Part shown: piece by piece, positions 34,391-44,729 of the stretch
Numbering within the stretch: the first letter of the stretch is position 1
Layout of the letters: each line of letters opens with the position of its first letter
DNA from: Myxocyprinus asiaticus
Lineage: Eukaryota; Chordata; Actinopteri; Cypriniformes; Catostomidae
NCBI RefSeq assembly: GCF_019703515.2
Contig: NC_059368.1
Span: 34,746,735-34,810,734, forward strand
DNA: 64,000 nucleotides
Reading direction: 5' to 3'
Position numbers and translations under genes: made by a program
Notes under the pieces: generated by a model
What the model was told of the DNA's origin: nothing
The model's input: the letters and a program-made list of their open reading frames with translations, nothing else
The model's database searches: none

Positions 34391-35454
34391 AGTTATATTG
34401 TTAAAATAAGAATATGTCATTAATAACATGGAAAAATAAATGAAATTTATAATAAAGTATCTGCAAAGAACAACAATAAATGTAAGTCAGCACGTTACAG
34501 CATAGATTACATTGCGCTTTGCTGGGAAAGAAGTGACTGAAAAGAAACATCATAATGCATAAGAGATCAAAATAAAAGATATAATTAAGAAAAACAGGTC
34601 CATAGGATATACCATTTGAGATAACTGATAGAAACAGTTAGGTGAAATAATGTAATAATAATAATAATTATTATTATTATTATACAACATTGAATATCTT
34701 TGTGTCATGACTACAAAGTGGAAAAATCCCCAACAATATGAGGCATCTAAGGGGGGGCAATCAGCCCTTCAGAAATGAATTTCAGGCCCTGATATAATAC
34801 ATAGTGTGTTTCATATGATTTCAGTTGTAATACTGAGGGAAATGGTAGTCAAGTGAGATAATTTCTTTTGAAATTCCTATGCCAGTTTGTCAGCAAGCAA
34901 GTTAGTAGAATACCGTCTTACTTTTAGGAAAGTTCTAGATAAAGGTGAGGAAAAAGAGGAGAAGAGAAGGAATTTTAGAAGAGAGTAAGAAATGTGATTC
35001 GAAGAGTGTGACCAAGGTCAGGGCCCCTGTGCTGTGGAGTCAGCTGCAATATTTCCTGTATTCAAACATTGTTTATATATGTTTAGTTCACTTTTATGCC
35101 ACAATGTCATCTATTGTATACAGTGTAGAAAATAATAAAGTCATATGCAACAGAAGGCAATTTAAAACTTTACCACCATATCAGAATTTAATTGAGACCT
35201 ATTCAGTAAAGTATGATACACTATAGTTCATGACATCACTACATTCACCATGGTCAAAATACACAACATCCGAATTGTCCCCCTTTTTTAATTAATAGAT
35301 AATTCTTTTGTTTGTGTTGTCTTGGACTTACACTGACACCTAGTGATGTGGATGCAGCAACAATAGTTTTCAGTAACTGATACCATTGTAGAAATTCACT
35401 ATTCACAGTCAGCCATGTTTAATTTAATCCATGAGTGAAAGGGTCCAATAACAT
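34391..35454. other. Unassigned sequence
   Basis: Nothing recognised except a 30-bp (AAT)n/(ATT)n palindrome at 34653-34682. Confidence 0.45.
34653..34682. repeat. (TAA)n(TTA)n palindromic microsatellite
   Basis: Five AAT units switch to ATT units, making a perfect self-complementary stretch that could extrude as a cruciform. A similar one lies at 63821-63854. Confidence 0.85.
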
Positions 35455-36719
35455 GATGACGTGGCCCGGAATTCCATCTGGACCCGTGGCTTTACAGATA
35501 TTCACCCGTCGGAAGGATCGTTACATCTGCTACAGAGACGGAGAGTGAACTAACCTCTGTAGCGCCGGCCTCGAGAGCTCTCTCCACGAGGGCGGTGTTA
35601 TTTCCCTCGAAACGTGCATAAAAAGTATTTAGCTCATCCGGGAGAGAGGCAGAGGTGTTCACGGTGGAGTTTTTATTCCCTTTAAAGTCCATGATGATGT
35701 TAATTCCTTGCCACATGCTTCTAGAGTTGGTGGTGTTAAACTGTCCTTCAATCTTGTTCCTGTACTGGCGTTTTGCTGCTCTGCGTTCCTGGAATTAAAA
35801 GCAGAGGTCTGTGCATTAAATGCCGCGCGAACATCGCTATTAATCCAAGGTTTCTGGTTCGGGTTTATCCGTATTGTTTTGGTTGGAACAACATCCTCTA
35901 CGCACTTTCTGATGAAATCAGCGTAAAGCTCGATGTCGTCATCAGAGGCGGACCGGAACATCTCCCAGTCCACATGATCAAAACAGTCTTGTAGCATAGA
36001 GTCTGATTGGTCCGACCAGCACTGGATCGTTCTGAGGGTGGGTGCTTCCTGTTTCAGTTTCTGCCTGTAAGCAGGCAGAAGCAGAATGGAAGAGTGGTCC
36101 GATTTGCCAAATGGTGGGCAGGGGAGGGATTTGTAGCCATCCCGGAAGGGTCCAAAACCTGGTCCCCTCCTGTGTTAAAACTGATGTGTTGGTGGTATTT
36201 TGGTGCGATTGATTTGAGATTGGCTTTGTTAAAGTCCCCGGTCACAATGAACATGGCCTCAGGGTACAGGGTTTTCTGCTTGCTTATAATCCCATACAGT
36301 TCCTTGAGTGCCCGGTCTGTGGCGGCTTGTGGCGGAATGTACACAGCTGTGATAATGACTGCTGTGAATTCCCTCAGTAGCCAGAATGGTCGACACAGAA
36401 GCATGAGAAATTCCAGATCAGGAGAGCAGAAAGACTTGACAGAACGTACATTCCTCTGATCACACCAGGATTTGTTGATCATAAAACATACACCACCACC
36501 TCTGCTTTTACCTGAGAGGTCTTTCGCTCTGTCCGCTCGGTGCACGGAGAACCCCGCGGGTTCGATGGCTGAGTCTGGAATCTCCGCAGACATCCAAGTT
36601 TCTGTAAGGCAGATAATGCAGCAGTCCCTTGTCTCTCGTTGGAAAGAGATCCGTGCTCTCAGCTCACAGAGCTTGTTGTCCAGAGACTGAACATTTGCCA
36701 GTAGAATACTGGGTAGCAA
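35455..36719 (-). pseudogene. Jockey/CR1-like LINE endonuclease region
   Basis: Minus strand. The first frame (36054-36719) is an APE-type endonuclease: NVQSLDNKLCELRARI, CLTETWMS with the catalytic Glu, SRGGGVCFMI, then IITAVYIPPQA and FIVTGDFNKANL. A second frame (35659-35997) and a third (35492-35716) cover the linker, PNQKPWINSDVRAAF and FYARFEGNN. The last recognisable block is KATGPDGIPG at about 35460-35500, the entry to the RT domain. RT and the 3' end are missing, which is unusual because LINEs normally lose the 5' end. Frameshifts separate the frames. Exact clade is uncertain (Rex1 or CR1-related). Confidence 0.8.
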
Positions 36720-37429
36720 TCTTAAATTGCTCTAAGAATTAGCACTCTCATAAAAAGACCCAGCACACGGTCATAGCACTGTGCTTACAAAAATAGAGCC
36801 CTTCATCTCATGTGAGTGCTCATGATTTTAAATATATGTTTCAAAATTACAATTAATTTCTTTAAGAGTAAATGTGCTCCATATGGTAACATATAAATGA
36901 ACTGGATTCGTTCAAGTCAAAAACTGAATCAACCAGACTACATTAGGTTACACCAAGAATACCTTTTCTACAAGGAATGTAGAAATATCTCTTTAACTTA
37001 ATAATTGCAGCTTACCACTTTTGACAGTGTACACCCCAACATATGCTTCAAAGGTGAATGGACCAGATATTTACAGTACAGTACAGCACTGTATAACATA
37101 ACTCAGCATTAAGGATGCCATTAAAATCACATTCTTCCATCAGATTAATTACCAAAAAGATTTATTCCATTTCTTACTTGTTTCTAACAATTTGTCTCTG
37201 TTTAAATGATGTTAATAAGCAGAGTGTGGGTTCACTCTCCAGGCCTGTAATGGACTTCAGATCCACCCACCCACTCAACTAACACTAATGAGCAGAAATC
37301 TCTAGTCCCCAAAGGTTTCAGTCATGGAGGCCTGTTGCTAGGAGACAGACATTTAAACAGAAAGTGTGCCCTAAACTTTATCGATGACTGAAGGAATGTT
37401 CTGTTATATACATTAAAAATGTATGCATC
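36720..37429. other. Unassigned sequence
   Basis: No gene or repeat recognised between the LINE fragment and the miniature LTR element. Confidence 0.45.
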
Positions 37430-37617
37430 TATAACAGCAGCCAGCTGATACATGCTGTGCATTGTGTGTAAAACCTCACTCCCCTGGCCTCAAGAGGCGC
37501 ACTAGCGACTGATGCTGGGGGCTGTATACTTTAGCCTCCTCATTAGTGCACCCGCCTCCCATGCCGGAGACGCCGGTTTGAATTTTGCTTGGAGTGGGTC
37601 GAGCAGGACTGGTTACA
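37430..37617 (+). repeat. TRIM 5' LTR with tRNA-like segment
   Basis: Ends GACTGGTTACA. Its first base pair set is TATAAC, one change from TGTAAC. The tRNA-like part spans about 37531-37595, with a D-arm-like TTAGTGCACCCGCC, an anticodon-arm-like CTCCCATGCCGGAG and a degenerate box B GGTTTGAATTT (37575-37585). Confidence 0.6.
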
Positions 37618-37618
37618 T

Positions 37619-37636
37619 TGGTGCTGTGACCCGGAT
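37619..37636 (+). promoter_or_regulatory. Primer binding site, tRNA-His-like
   Basis: TGGTGCTGTGACCCGGAT begins one base after the left LTR. It matches the complement of the eukaryotic tRNA-His 3' end (TGGTGCCGTGACTCGGAT) at 16 of 18 positions, judged from memory of that tRNA. Confidence 0.6.
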
Positions 37637-37643
37637 GGGCGTG

Positions 37644-37659
37644 AGGTTTAGGGGGTGAG
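37644..37659 (+). promoter_or_regulatory. Polypurine-tract-like sequence
   Basis: AGGTTTAGGGGGTGAG directly precedes the right LTR. It is purine-rich but interrupted by four T residues, so it is only a moderate match to a plus-strand primer. Confidence 0.45.
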
Positions 37660-37847
37660 TGTAACGGCAGCCAGCTGGTACGTGCTGTGTAGTGTGTGTA
37701 AAACCTCACTCCCCTGGCCTCAAGATGCGCACTAGCGATTGACGCTAGGGGCTGTAGCCTTTAGCCTCCTTGTTAGTGCACCCACCTCCCATGCCGGAGA
37801 TGCTGGTTTGAATCCGCCTCAGAACAGGTCGAGCAGGACTGGTTACA
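37660..37847 (+). repeat. TRIM 3' LTR with tRNA-like segment
   Basis: Same length as the left LTR, with TGTAAC...GTTACA ends. Box B GGTTTGAATCC (37805-37815) matches the Pol III consensus GGTTCGAATCC at 10 of 11 positions. The stretch 37781-37817 resembles the anticodon and T arms of tRNA-Gly(CCC) by eye. The A-box region (37762-37780) is more degenerate. Confidence 0.6.
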
Positions 37848-38673
37848 TATCTGCTATTCTGAGGGTAGTTTTGTGCTGTGGCCATAACAGAAACAAAATT
37901 CTTTTGAGAAGATAAGTTTGCCTCTTCTCTCCTGTAGCTGCACTGGCACATTATATTGCAACTCTCTCGCAACTGGATCCATCATTGTCATTTTTTTGGC
38001 ACTTCTTCCCATCGGACATTTGCAGTTTTGAGTTTGAGTGTTTGTCTGGCAGTTCAACAACTCTTTGCTTTAAACTGTTTGTTTATCATACATAAACGAA
38101 ATGTTGAAAGGTTTCGGCAAAGTGTCTCCTCAGCTGTCTTCAGAATTATTTGGTGAAATACAGGAGTGTTTGCCACCAGTACAGCAATTCTGTCTTTTAA
38201 GCCCCATTAGCTGTTAAGAGGGTGGCTTAGTTTTGGTCACAGGCAAAGAATGACAATTAGCATTAACATTTGCAATTCAGATAGTTTTAATGCATGAAAG
38301 AGAGAGAGTGGCGGTTCAACACTCTTCCATAAACAGTTGCTGGATTCATGTGTCCAGTAATGACTCTTTCAGTCCGACACCTTCAGCTCCTAATAAGTAC
38401 TTGTGATTAAGCAGCAAGAGAGCCAATTGATTTTAAGATATTTCAACCTCATATAATATGTAAAGATTAAGATTATTAAATTTGAATCCAAATCAGTGTT
38501 ATTTACAATTAGTAGTGAGTTTCATTTAAAACAAAAGCTGAATATGAAGACAAATGATCTCTTTACAGATATTAGCAAAAGTTGCATTGCCCCCCTTGAT
38601 TTACCTTGTATCATCCCTGCAACATCTGATGCCCAAAGACCAACGCTGAAACATGATCAAGGGGGACCAAAAC
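37848..38673. other. Unassigned sequence
   Basis: No gene or repeat recognised. Overlapping small ORFs on both strands (37745-38156) have no domains. Confidence 0.45.
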
Positions 38674-38984
38674 CAGTGTTGGGCAAGTTACTTTCAAAAG
38701 GTAACCCACTACTGATTACTATTTACTTTAGGAAAATTGTAATTATATTACTTTACTAATTACTTCATCTGGAAAGTAATTACATTACTAATTACTTTGG
38801 TTTTAGAAAGTAACTTTCTAAAAGTAATCAAATCTGCAGAAAAAAAAAATGTGACACTATTAGCTCTTTTAATACTTTAATATTGACTGAAATATTAGCC
38901 AAATTACAGCAATATGACAAAGACAGCAACTTGGCTAAAGAGATCCAGTGCATTTCTAAAAATGCTGTAGTAGTATATTCAGGT

Positions 38985-39003
38985 ATGTGTGTGTGTGTGT
39001 GTG
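38985..39003. repeat. (GT)n microsatellite
   Basis: Short GT run of nine to ten units; a second GTGT-rich stretch lies at 40471-40530 beyond the Tc1 element. Confidence 0.8.
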
Positions 39004-39230
39004 TCTGCTATCTACAACCTTCTTAGCTGTGTGTGGCATGTATGTGTACATTAAGCTTGTTTACCTGTATTTGTATTGGTGTGAAAGACAGAAAAAGAAT
39101 ACTAATGAACTGAAAACATTTCTGAAAACCCATTTGGAGACAGCTTTGATAGTAAAATCATTGTATATTTGAATGCTTGTTGTTTCAGTGTGAATATACA
39201 GGTTTGCTTGTATGTTGCATCAAGCATGTA

Positions 39231-40471
39231 GACTATATTGCCAAAAGTATTCGCTCACCCATCCAAATAATTGAATTCAGGTGTTCCAATCACTTCCATG
39301 GCCACAGGTGTATAAAATGAAGCACCTAGGCATGCAGACTGCTTCTACAAACATTTGTGAAAGAATGGGCTGCACTCAGGAGCTCAGTGAATTCCAGCGT
39401 GGTACTGTGATAGGATGCCACCTGTGCAACAAGTCCAGTCGTGAAATTTCCTCCAACTAAATATTCCACAGTCAACTGTCAGTGGTATTATAACAAAGTG
39501 GAAGTGATTGGAATGACAGCAACTCAGCCACGATGTGGTAGGCCATGTAAAATGACAGAGCGGGGTCAGCGGATGCTGAGGCGCATAGTGCGCAGAGGTC
39601 GCCAAATTTCTGCAGAGCCAATCGCTACAGACCTCCAAAGTTCACGTGGCCTTCAGATTAGCTCAAGAACAGTGCGTAGAGAGCTTCATGGAATGGGTTT
39701 CCATGGCCGAGCAGCTGCATCCAAGCCATACATCACCAAGTGCAATGCAAAGCATAGGATGCAGTGGTGTAAAGCACGCTGCCACTGGACTCTAAAGTAG
39801 TGGAGACGCGTTCTCTGGAGTGACGAATCATGCTTCTCCATCTGGCAATCTGATGGACGAGTCTGGGTTTGGCAGTTGCCAGGAGAACGGTACTTGTCTG
39901 ACTGCATTGTGCCAACTGTGAAGTTTGGTGGAGGGGGGATTATGGTGTGGGGTTGTTTTTGAGGAGCTGGGCTTGGCCCCTTAGTTCCAGTGAAAGGAAC
40001 TCTGAATGCTTCAGCATACCAAGAGATTTTGGACAATTCCATGCTCCCAACTTTGTGGGAACAGTTTGGGGATGGCCCCTTTCTGTTCCAACATGACTGT
40101 GCACCAGTGCACAAAGCAAGATCCATAAAGACATGGATGAGCGAGTCTGGTGTGGAAGAACTTGACTGGCCTGCACAGAGTCCTGACCTCAACCCGACAG
40201 AGCACCTTTGGGATGAATTAGAGCGAAGACTGCGAGCCAGGCCTTCTCGTCCAACATCAGTGTCTGACCTCACAAATGCGCTTCTGGAAGAATGGTTAAA
40301 AATTCTCATAAACACACTCCTAAACCTTGTGGAAAGCCTTCCCAGAAGAAGCTGTTATAGCTGCAAAGGGTGGGCCAACGTCATATTAAACCCTATGGAT
40401 TAAGAATGGGATGTCACTTAAGTTCATATGCATCTAAAGGCAGATGAGCGAATACTTTTGGCAATATAGTG
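39231..40471 (+). mobile_element. Near full-length Tc1-like transposon, 1241 bp
   Basis: Left end GACTATATTGCCAAAAGTAT and right end ATACTTTTGGCAATATAGTG are inverted, with TA on both sides (39229-39230 and 40472-40473). Length and layout fit an ordinary Tc1 element with a single intronless transposase gene on the plus strand. The gene is broken, so the copy is inactive, but it is the most complete transposon in the window. Confidence 0.9.
39365..40403 (+). pseudogene. Tc1-like transposase, stop- and frame-disrupted
   Basis: Starts at MGCTQELSEFQRGTVIG, a typical N-terminus 130 bp inside the left end. The first helix-turn-helix is cut by a stop and frame change near 39460. The next frame holds CGRPCKMTERGQRMLRRIV (hook and second domain) and SSRTVRRELHGMGF. 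A stop precedes [15 protein letters not shown] (first catalytic Asp), and another follows VWGCF. The last frame has FQHDCAPVHKARSIKTW (second Asp) and SPDLNPTEHLWDELERR (final Glu). All three DDE residues are retained; at least three disabling changes remain. Confidence 0.9.
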
Positions 40472-40546
40472 TATGTGTGTGTGTATGTATGTCTGTTTGT
40501 GTGTGTGCATGTGCAGCATGTGTGTGTTTACACAACTTTACAGTGA

Positions 40547-41222
40547 GTGGATTATCTCCCTGCTGTTGAACACAACATCACCGTGCAGCTGGGTGCAACT
40601 ACAGCAACGTCTTCCAAAACGGTCAGAAATCTAGGGGTAACCATCGATAACAAACTAAATTTCACAGACCACATCTCAAAGACTGCAAGATCATGTAGAT
40701 TTACACTCTACAATATCAGGAAGATAAGACCCTTCCTCTCTGAACATGCCACACAACTTCTTGTTCAGTCACTTGTCATAACTAGACTGGACTACTGTAA
40801 TGCTCTCATTGCAGGCTTCCCTGCATGTGCAATTAGACCCCTGCAAATGATCCAGAATGCAGCAGCACGTCTGGTCTTTAATCAACCAAAGAGACCGCAT
40901 GTTACACCACTCCTTGTCTCTCTTCACTGGCTGCCGGTTGATGCACGTATCAAGTTCAAGGCTCTGATGCTGGCATACAGTACAGTCACTGGGTCCAGCA
41001 TACCTAAAATCAATTCTGCAGAGCTACGTGCCCACTAAGCCTGCGGTCGGCTAAGGAATGTTGCCTTGTTGTACCAACACAAAGAGGCACAAAAACACTT
41101 TCCCAGACTTTCGGCTTCATCATACCACATTGGTGGAATGACCTTCCCAACTCCATCCGTGAAGCTGACTCACTCTCTGTCTTCAAAAAATGGCTAAAAA
41201 CACATCTTTTCCATGAGCGCTT
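40547..41222 (+). pseudogene. L2-like ORF2 C-terminal region
   Basis: The frame 40547-41038 reads VRNLGVTIDNKLNFTDHI, CRFTLYNIRKIRPFL, then QLLVQSLVITRLDYCNAL and LQMIQNAAARLVFNQPKR, followed by LLVSLHWLPVDARIKFKALM. These blocks follow the RT domain in L2-clade LINEs. A stop at 41036 is followed in another frame by HIGGMTFPTPSVKLTHSLSS, which continues the family pattern to its end. Confidence 0.85.
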
Positions 41223-41431
41223 AACCAGTCATAAAAAAATAAAAATAAAAATAAAAACATTTCTTGTTGCACTTTAATCTGTTTTGATTACTATTCTGAT
41301 GCTAGTGAAACTTTGTAATATGGCACTTTTCATACCACTGTCTACTTAAGATGATTCGCTTATGTTTTCCACTTTTGTAAGTCACTTTGGATAAAAGCAT
41401 CTTCCAAATGAATAAATGTAAATGTAAATGC
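40547..41431 (+). mobile_element. L2-like LINE, 5'-truncated
   Basis: The 3' end reads AAGTCACTTTGGATAAAAGC, then AATGAATAAATGTAAATGTA, the short-repeat tail characteristic of fish L2/CR1-type LINEs. The preceding 670 bp are the C-terminal part of ORF2. Truncation at the 5' side is the usual outcome of target-primed reverse transcription. It inserted into the decayed DNA transposon to the right of the Tc1 copy. Confidence 0.85.
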
Positions 41432-42052
41432 TTGTGCTAGGACAAATTGAGTATCCTTTATCACTTGCGCATCTGTAACGCTATAGCATTGTGCTTGTGT
41501 TTTATTGTGTACAGTACATAAAGAACACGAAAGAGCTGTTTGCTTAGCGACGTCTTTTTCAAGATGCCGCTCTGCAAATGTTCCCACCTAGTAAGCAATA
41601 TATCCCTCTGTCAGACGGTGAACGAGCGCTGTTTTCCATATACACCTGAAACCAATCCCCTCTCCTCCCGCGGCAGCTGCAGAGGGATACATGAGGGAGG
41701 CGTGTGAGGATGGGGTAGAGCTTGGAGATTTGAGGAGGAGCCTTGCTGGGAGCAGGGTTGGGAGCATGCTGACAAAGCCCACGCTGAGATTGATTGTGAG
41801 TGCATGAAAACTTCAAACGCTTCACTTTCGTTTTCAATTTGAATAAACAACTACACTCCGCTGCATCCATAGTAACAGCTCACTCATCTGCCATCACCTC
41901 GATACATGTCCTCTATGCTATGGTGGTTTGTTAGAGCACATGCTCATTAGCTGACACAGCAACACACATAAAAGTACCAATATAGGAATGTAATACATTT
42001 TAAAATGCATTCTACTTAATTAATATTATTGTTTTAGCAATAAAACTGTAAT
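41432..42052. other. Interior of the decayed transposon, no gene
   Basis: Overlapping small ORFs on the minus strand (41360-41870) show no domain. Composition is moderately GC-rich at 41600-41780. Confidence 0.4.
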
Positions 42053-42154
42053 CCAAGTCAATTTAATTTTATTCATGTCAGTAACTGTAATCAGATTACT
42101 TAATTTTGTTAAGTAAGGCATTACATTACTGCGTTACCACAAAATGTAATCAGA

Positions 42155-43505
42155 TTAGGTCTGTACCAGTCCTTTGTGAGACTTGAGAGAGAATGTCTGT
42201 GAGAGGTGAGTATTTGTAGCATCCTTGATTAACTGTGTGATTGTGTGCAGGTGTTCGTGATCAGAAGTCCAGAGAGCCCGGCGTGGGCGTGACAGAAGGC
42301 CCTGAGCCCCCAATGCCGTGAACGACCTCATCCACGCTGCGCTGGACAATCGGGATGTTCCGCATGGAAGTTGGTAAGCAGGGCTGGGTCCAGGATCCCT
42401 CCAGCGCCGGGAGTCCAGGATGTCCCATATAGAGTACACATGACCGTCCTCCAGGAGCAGTGGCAGAGGGGGATCACAACCCTCACCAGACTCTGGGGGA
42501 AGAGAGGGAGAAGGATGGTAAGGTTTTAGAAGAGAAATATGAAATGAGGGTACAATACGGTAATGAGGGGGTAGTTGTAGACGATATTTGACAGCATTTA
42601 TCTGTTCTAAGATGGTGAAGGGACCAGTGTAGCAGGGACTTAACTTGCAGCATGGCAGCCGGAGTTCAGTGTCTCGGGCGGAGAGCCAGACATTCTGCCC
42701 GTGCTGGTACTGGGGTGTTGCTGAGCGCTGAGCATCAGCCTGGCTCTTCTGTTGATGGACGGCCCGTTGAAGATGGATGTCACCACTGTCCCAGACCCTC
42801 TCACTCTCCCTGAACCAATGGTCTACTGCTGGGACGTCCGAAGGTTCACCCGACCAAGGGAAGAGAGGTGGTTGGAAACCGAGTATGCACTGGAATGGAG
42901 TGATGCTGGAGGCTGGTTGGCGAAGGGAATTCTGAGTGTATTCATCCCAAGGAAGGTAGCGACTCCATTGGTACAGATGGCAATGGCTGTAAGTTCGTAG
43001 GGAACGGCCTATTTCTTGAATCTTCCTCTCTGTTTGCCCATTTGACTGCCGGTGGTAGCCGGAGGAGAGGCTGATGGACATGAAGCGTGCCTTCCAAACC
43101 TTTGAGATGAATTGAGGACCACGGACAGACACTATGTCTTCGGGGAAGCCATAATTTCGGAAGACATGATAGAACAGTGTTTCCGTGGTCTCGAGGGCAG
43201 TGGGCAGGCCCTTTAATGGAACCACCCGACAGACATTGGAGAAGCGATCTACTATGAGCAGCACGCAAATGTAACCATTGTAGGAAGGTAAGTCTGTAAT
43301 GAAGTCCACTCCTAGGTGTGACCAGGGTCGGCGAGGAACGGGCAACGGGAAGAGATGCTGGTTGGTAGGTGATGAGGAACTTTAGATATGGCACAGTCTG
43401 GGCAAGCTTTGATGAAGTGCTGGATGTCGCTGGACATACTGGCCACCAAAAGCGGTTCTGAAGGAACGAGAAGGTCTGTGCTGTGGCAGGATGTCCAGAG
43501 CCCAA
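42155..43505 (-). pseudogene. Gypsy integrase with chromodomain remnant
   Basis: The upstream frame (42942-43505) contains HPATAQTFSFLQNRFWW and the cysteines of the HHCC zinc-binding domain region. The long frame (42155-43345) opens [19 protein letters not shown] with the first catalytic Asp. The second Asp is replaced by Val in [14 protein letters not shown], and the Glu is kept in [16 protein letters not shown]. The GPF/Y-type segment [16 protein letters not shown] follows. The chromodomain-like [17 protein letters not shown] is then frameshifted. Chromodomains direct chromovirus insertion to modified chromatin. The D-to-V change alone would abolish integration. Confidence 0.85.
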
Positions 43506-43689
43506 AGATGAATGAAGGGTGTTGACCAGTTGGTTTCTCAGCCCCGCTGGAATGTAGGTGCGATTAGGTGGACATCCAGTGGGAGCTGGGTCGGTGTTAC
43601 TAGCTTAAGTGATGTGCTCATCCAGGGTCTATTGGATGGGGTTGATGATGATGGTTGGAGGGAGAATAGGTTCAGGAGTTGAGATGACT

Positions 43690-44520
43690 GGCTCGGAGGA
43701 GTGAATTCAAGAGAGAGCATCGGCTTATCTTGGACCCTGGATGACAGGTGACAGTGAAGGTATTCCTGGTTCTGATGATCTGTGATGACCTGGAACGGGT
43801 GACGGTAACCCTCAAGCCAGTGGCACCACTCCTCAAGCGCCAGCTTGATGGCCAGTAGCTCCCGGTTGCCAATCTGCTGCTGAGGGTTTTCGGGAGAAGA
43901 AAGCACATGGGAATAGTTTGGGAGGAGTACCTTGCCACAGAGAAAGCACCGCCCCTTCGCCAGTGGTTGAGGCGTCAACTTCTACCATGAAGAAGAGCTC
44001 GGGATTTGGATGGCGGAGAATGGGTGCCGAGGTGAACATTTCCTTAAAGGTTTGGAATGCCATGGAAGCTTTCAGAGACCATGGAAGAGTTCTAGGTTTA
44101 TGTCGGAGGAGGGAAGTTAACGGAGCAACGAAGGAGATTAAATTTCTGATAAAGTGCCTATAGAAATTTGCAAATCCCAGGAAGCATTGGAGCTTCTTCA
44201 TTGTGGTGGGTTGTGACTAAGAGAGAATGGCTTGCACCTTCCATGGATCCATCTGCACACCAGTGGGGCTGATGGTGTAATCCAAGAACTGTATGGAGGA
44301 CTGATGGAAGGAACACTTCTCCACTATGAGCAACAACGGATGGTTACGGAGACGTTGAAGAACAAGTTTTACGTGTTGACTGTGAGTTGCCAGACTGGTG
44401 GAGTAGATGAGTATATCATCAGTGTAGATGATGACAAACTGGTGGAGATACTCTCGGAAGATCTCATTCATGAAGCCATAGAAGACTGAACGGGCGTTGG
44501 CCAGCCCATACGGTAATGTA
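43690..44520 (-). pseudogene. Gypsy reverse transcriptase end and RNase H
   Basis: Starts within RT at MNEIFREYLHQFVIIYTDD, where YTDD stands for the usual YIDD catalytic box, and continues LVLQRLRNHPLLLIVEKCSF and FLDYTISPTGVQM. The next frame (43833-44201) gives [17 protein letters not shown] and the RNase H motif [16 protein letters not shown] third (43538-43978) gives [19 protein letters not shown] and [13 protein letters not shown]. Two frame changes and one stop separate the parts. Confidence 0.85.
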
Positions 44521-44560
44521 CTCCTCCATGGCTTTCTGCTTTGGAAGAGTATGACTATGT

Positions 44561-44583
44561 GCAGGTGTTAATGATCAGAAGTC

Positions 44584-44624
<41 letters not shown>

Positions 44625-44660
44625 GAAAGTGTAAGGAGAGAGAGAGCCCGGTGTTAAAAA
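44561..44660. repeat. Repeat of gypsy-flank segment with (AG)n expansion
   Basis: GTGCAGGTGTTAATGATCAG then AAGTCTGGAGAG repeats the sequence at 42247-42280. An (AG)n run of about 20 units (44583-44622) has expanded inside it before GAGAGAGCCCGGTGTT, which corresponds to GAGAGCCCGGCGTGG at 42275. Confidence 0.6.
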
Positions 44661-44729
44661 AAGTTAAAAAAATAAATAAACTAATAATAAATTATATATA
44701 TACTGTATATATACATAAATATATATATA

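Larger units (their letters stand above)
37430..37847 (+). mobile_element. Miniature LTR retrotransposon (TRIM-like), 418 bp
   Basis: Two direct repeats of exactly 188 bp (37430-37617 and 37660-37847) enclose 42 bp. The right repeat starts TGTAAC and both end GTTACA, the short inverted TG...CA ends of LTRs. Immediately inside the left repeat is a primer-binding-site-like stretch; just before the right repeat lies a purine-rich tract. This order is that of an LTR element reduced to the signals needed for reverse transcription. It has no coding sequence and would depend on another element for enzymes. The repeats differ at about 26 positions (roughly 86 percent identity), so the insertion is old. 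CATC before and TATC after may be a decayed 4-bp target duplication. A head-to-tail SINE dimer is the main alternative. Confidence 0.65.
38674..42154. mobile_element. Decayed DNA transposon hosting Tc1 and L2 insertions
   Basis: The left end CAGTGTTGGGCAAGTTACTT is the terminus of a very common fish non-autonomous DNA transposon (hAT-like by resemblance). It is followed by its TTACT/AGTAAT-rich subterminal part to about 38840. The right part, 42053-42150, contains the matching AGTAACTGTAATCAGATTAC and CATTACTGCGTTAC pieces, but the outermost CAACACTG end is lost where gypsy sequence begins. A Tc1 (39231-40471) and an L2-like LINE (40547-41431) lie between. Confidence 0.5.
42155..44540 (-). 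mobile_element. Ty3/gypsy chromovirus, 3' half of pol
   Basis: Minus strand. From right to left it carries the end of reverse transcriptase, RNase H, integrase and a chromodomain remnant. Gag, protease and the first RT motifs are absent. A piece near the left edge (42245-42290, GTGCAGGTGTTCGTGATCAG) recurs in the same direction just beyond the right edge (44561). LTR-derived sequence may therefore bracket the deleted element. Frameshifts and a catalytic substitution make it inactive. Confidence 0.85.

Noticed and set aside
36007..36459. 150-codon plus-strand ORF
   Set aside because: Antisense to the LINE endonuclease frame.
37531..37595. Functional tRNA gene
   Set aside because: The acceptor stem is missing, the A box is degenerate and the arms are mismatched. 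It is tRNA-like sequence inside a repeat, not a tRNA gene.
37476..37972. ORFs across the miniature LTR element
   Set aside because: They exist because the two LTRs repeat the same open stretch; no domain, and the element has no coding design.
39686..40315. 209-codon minus-strand ORF
   Set aside because: It is antisense to the Tc1 transposase, which has clear DDE motifs on the plus strand.
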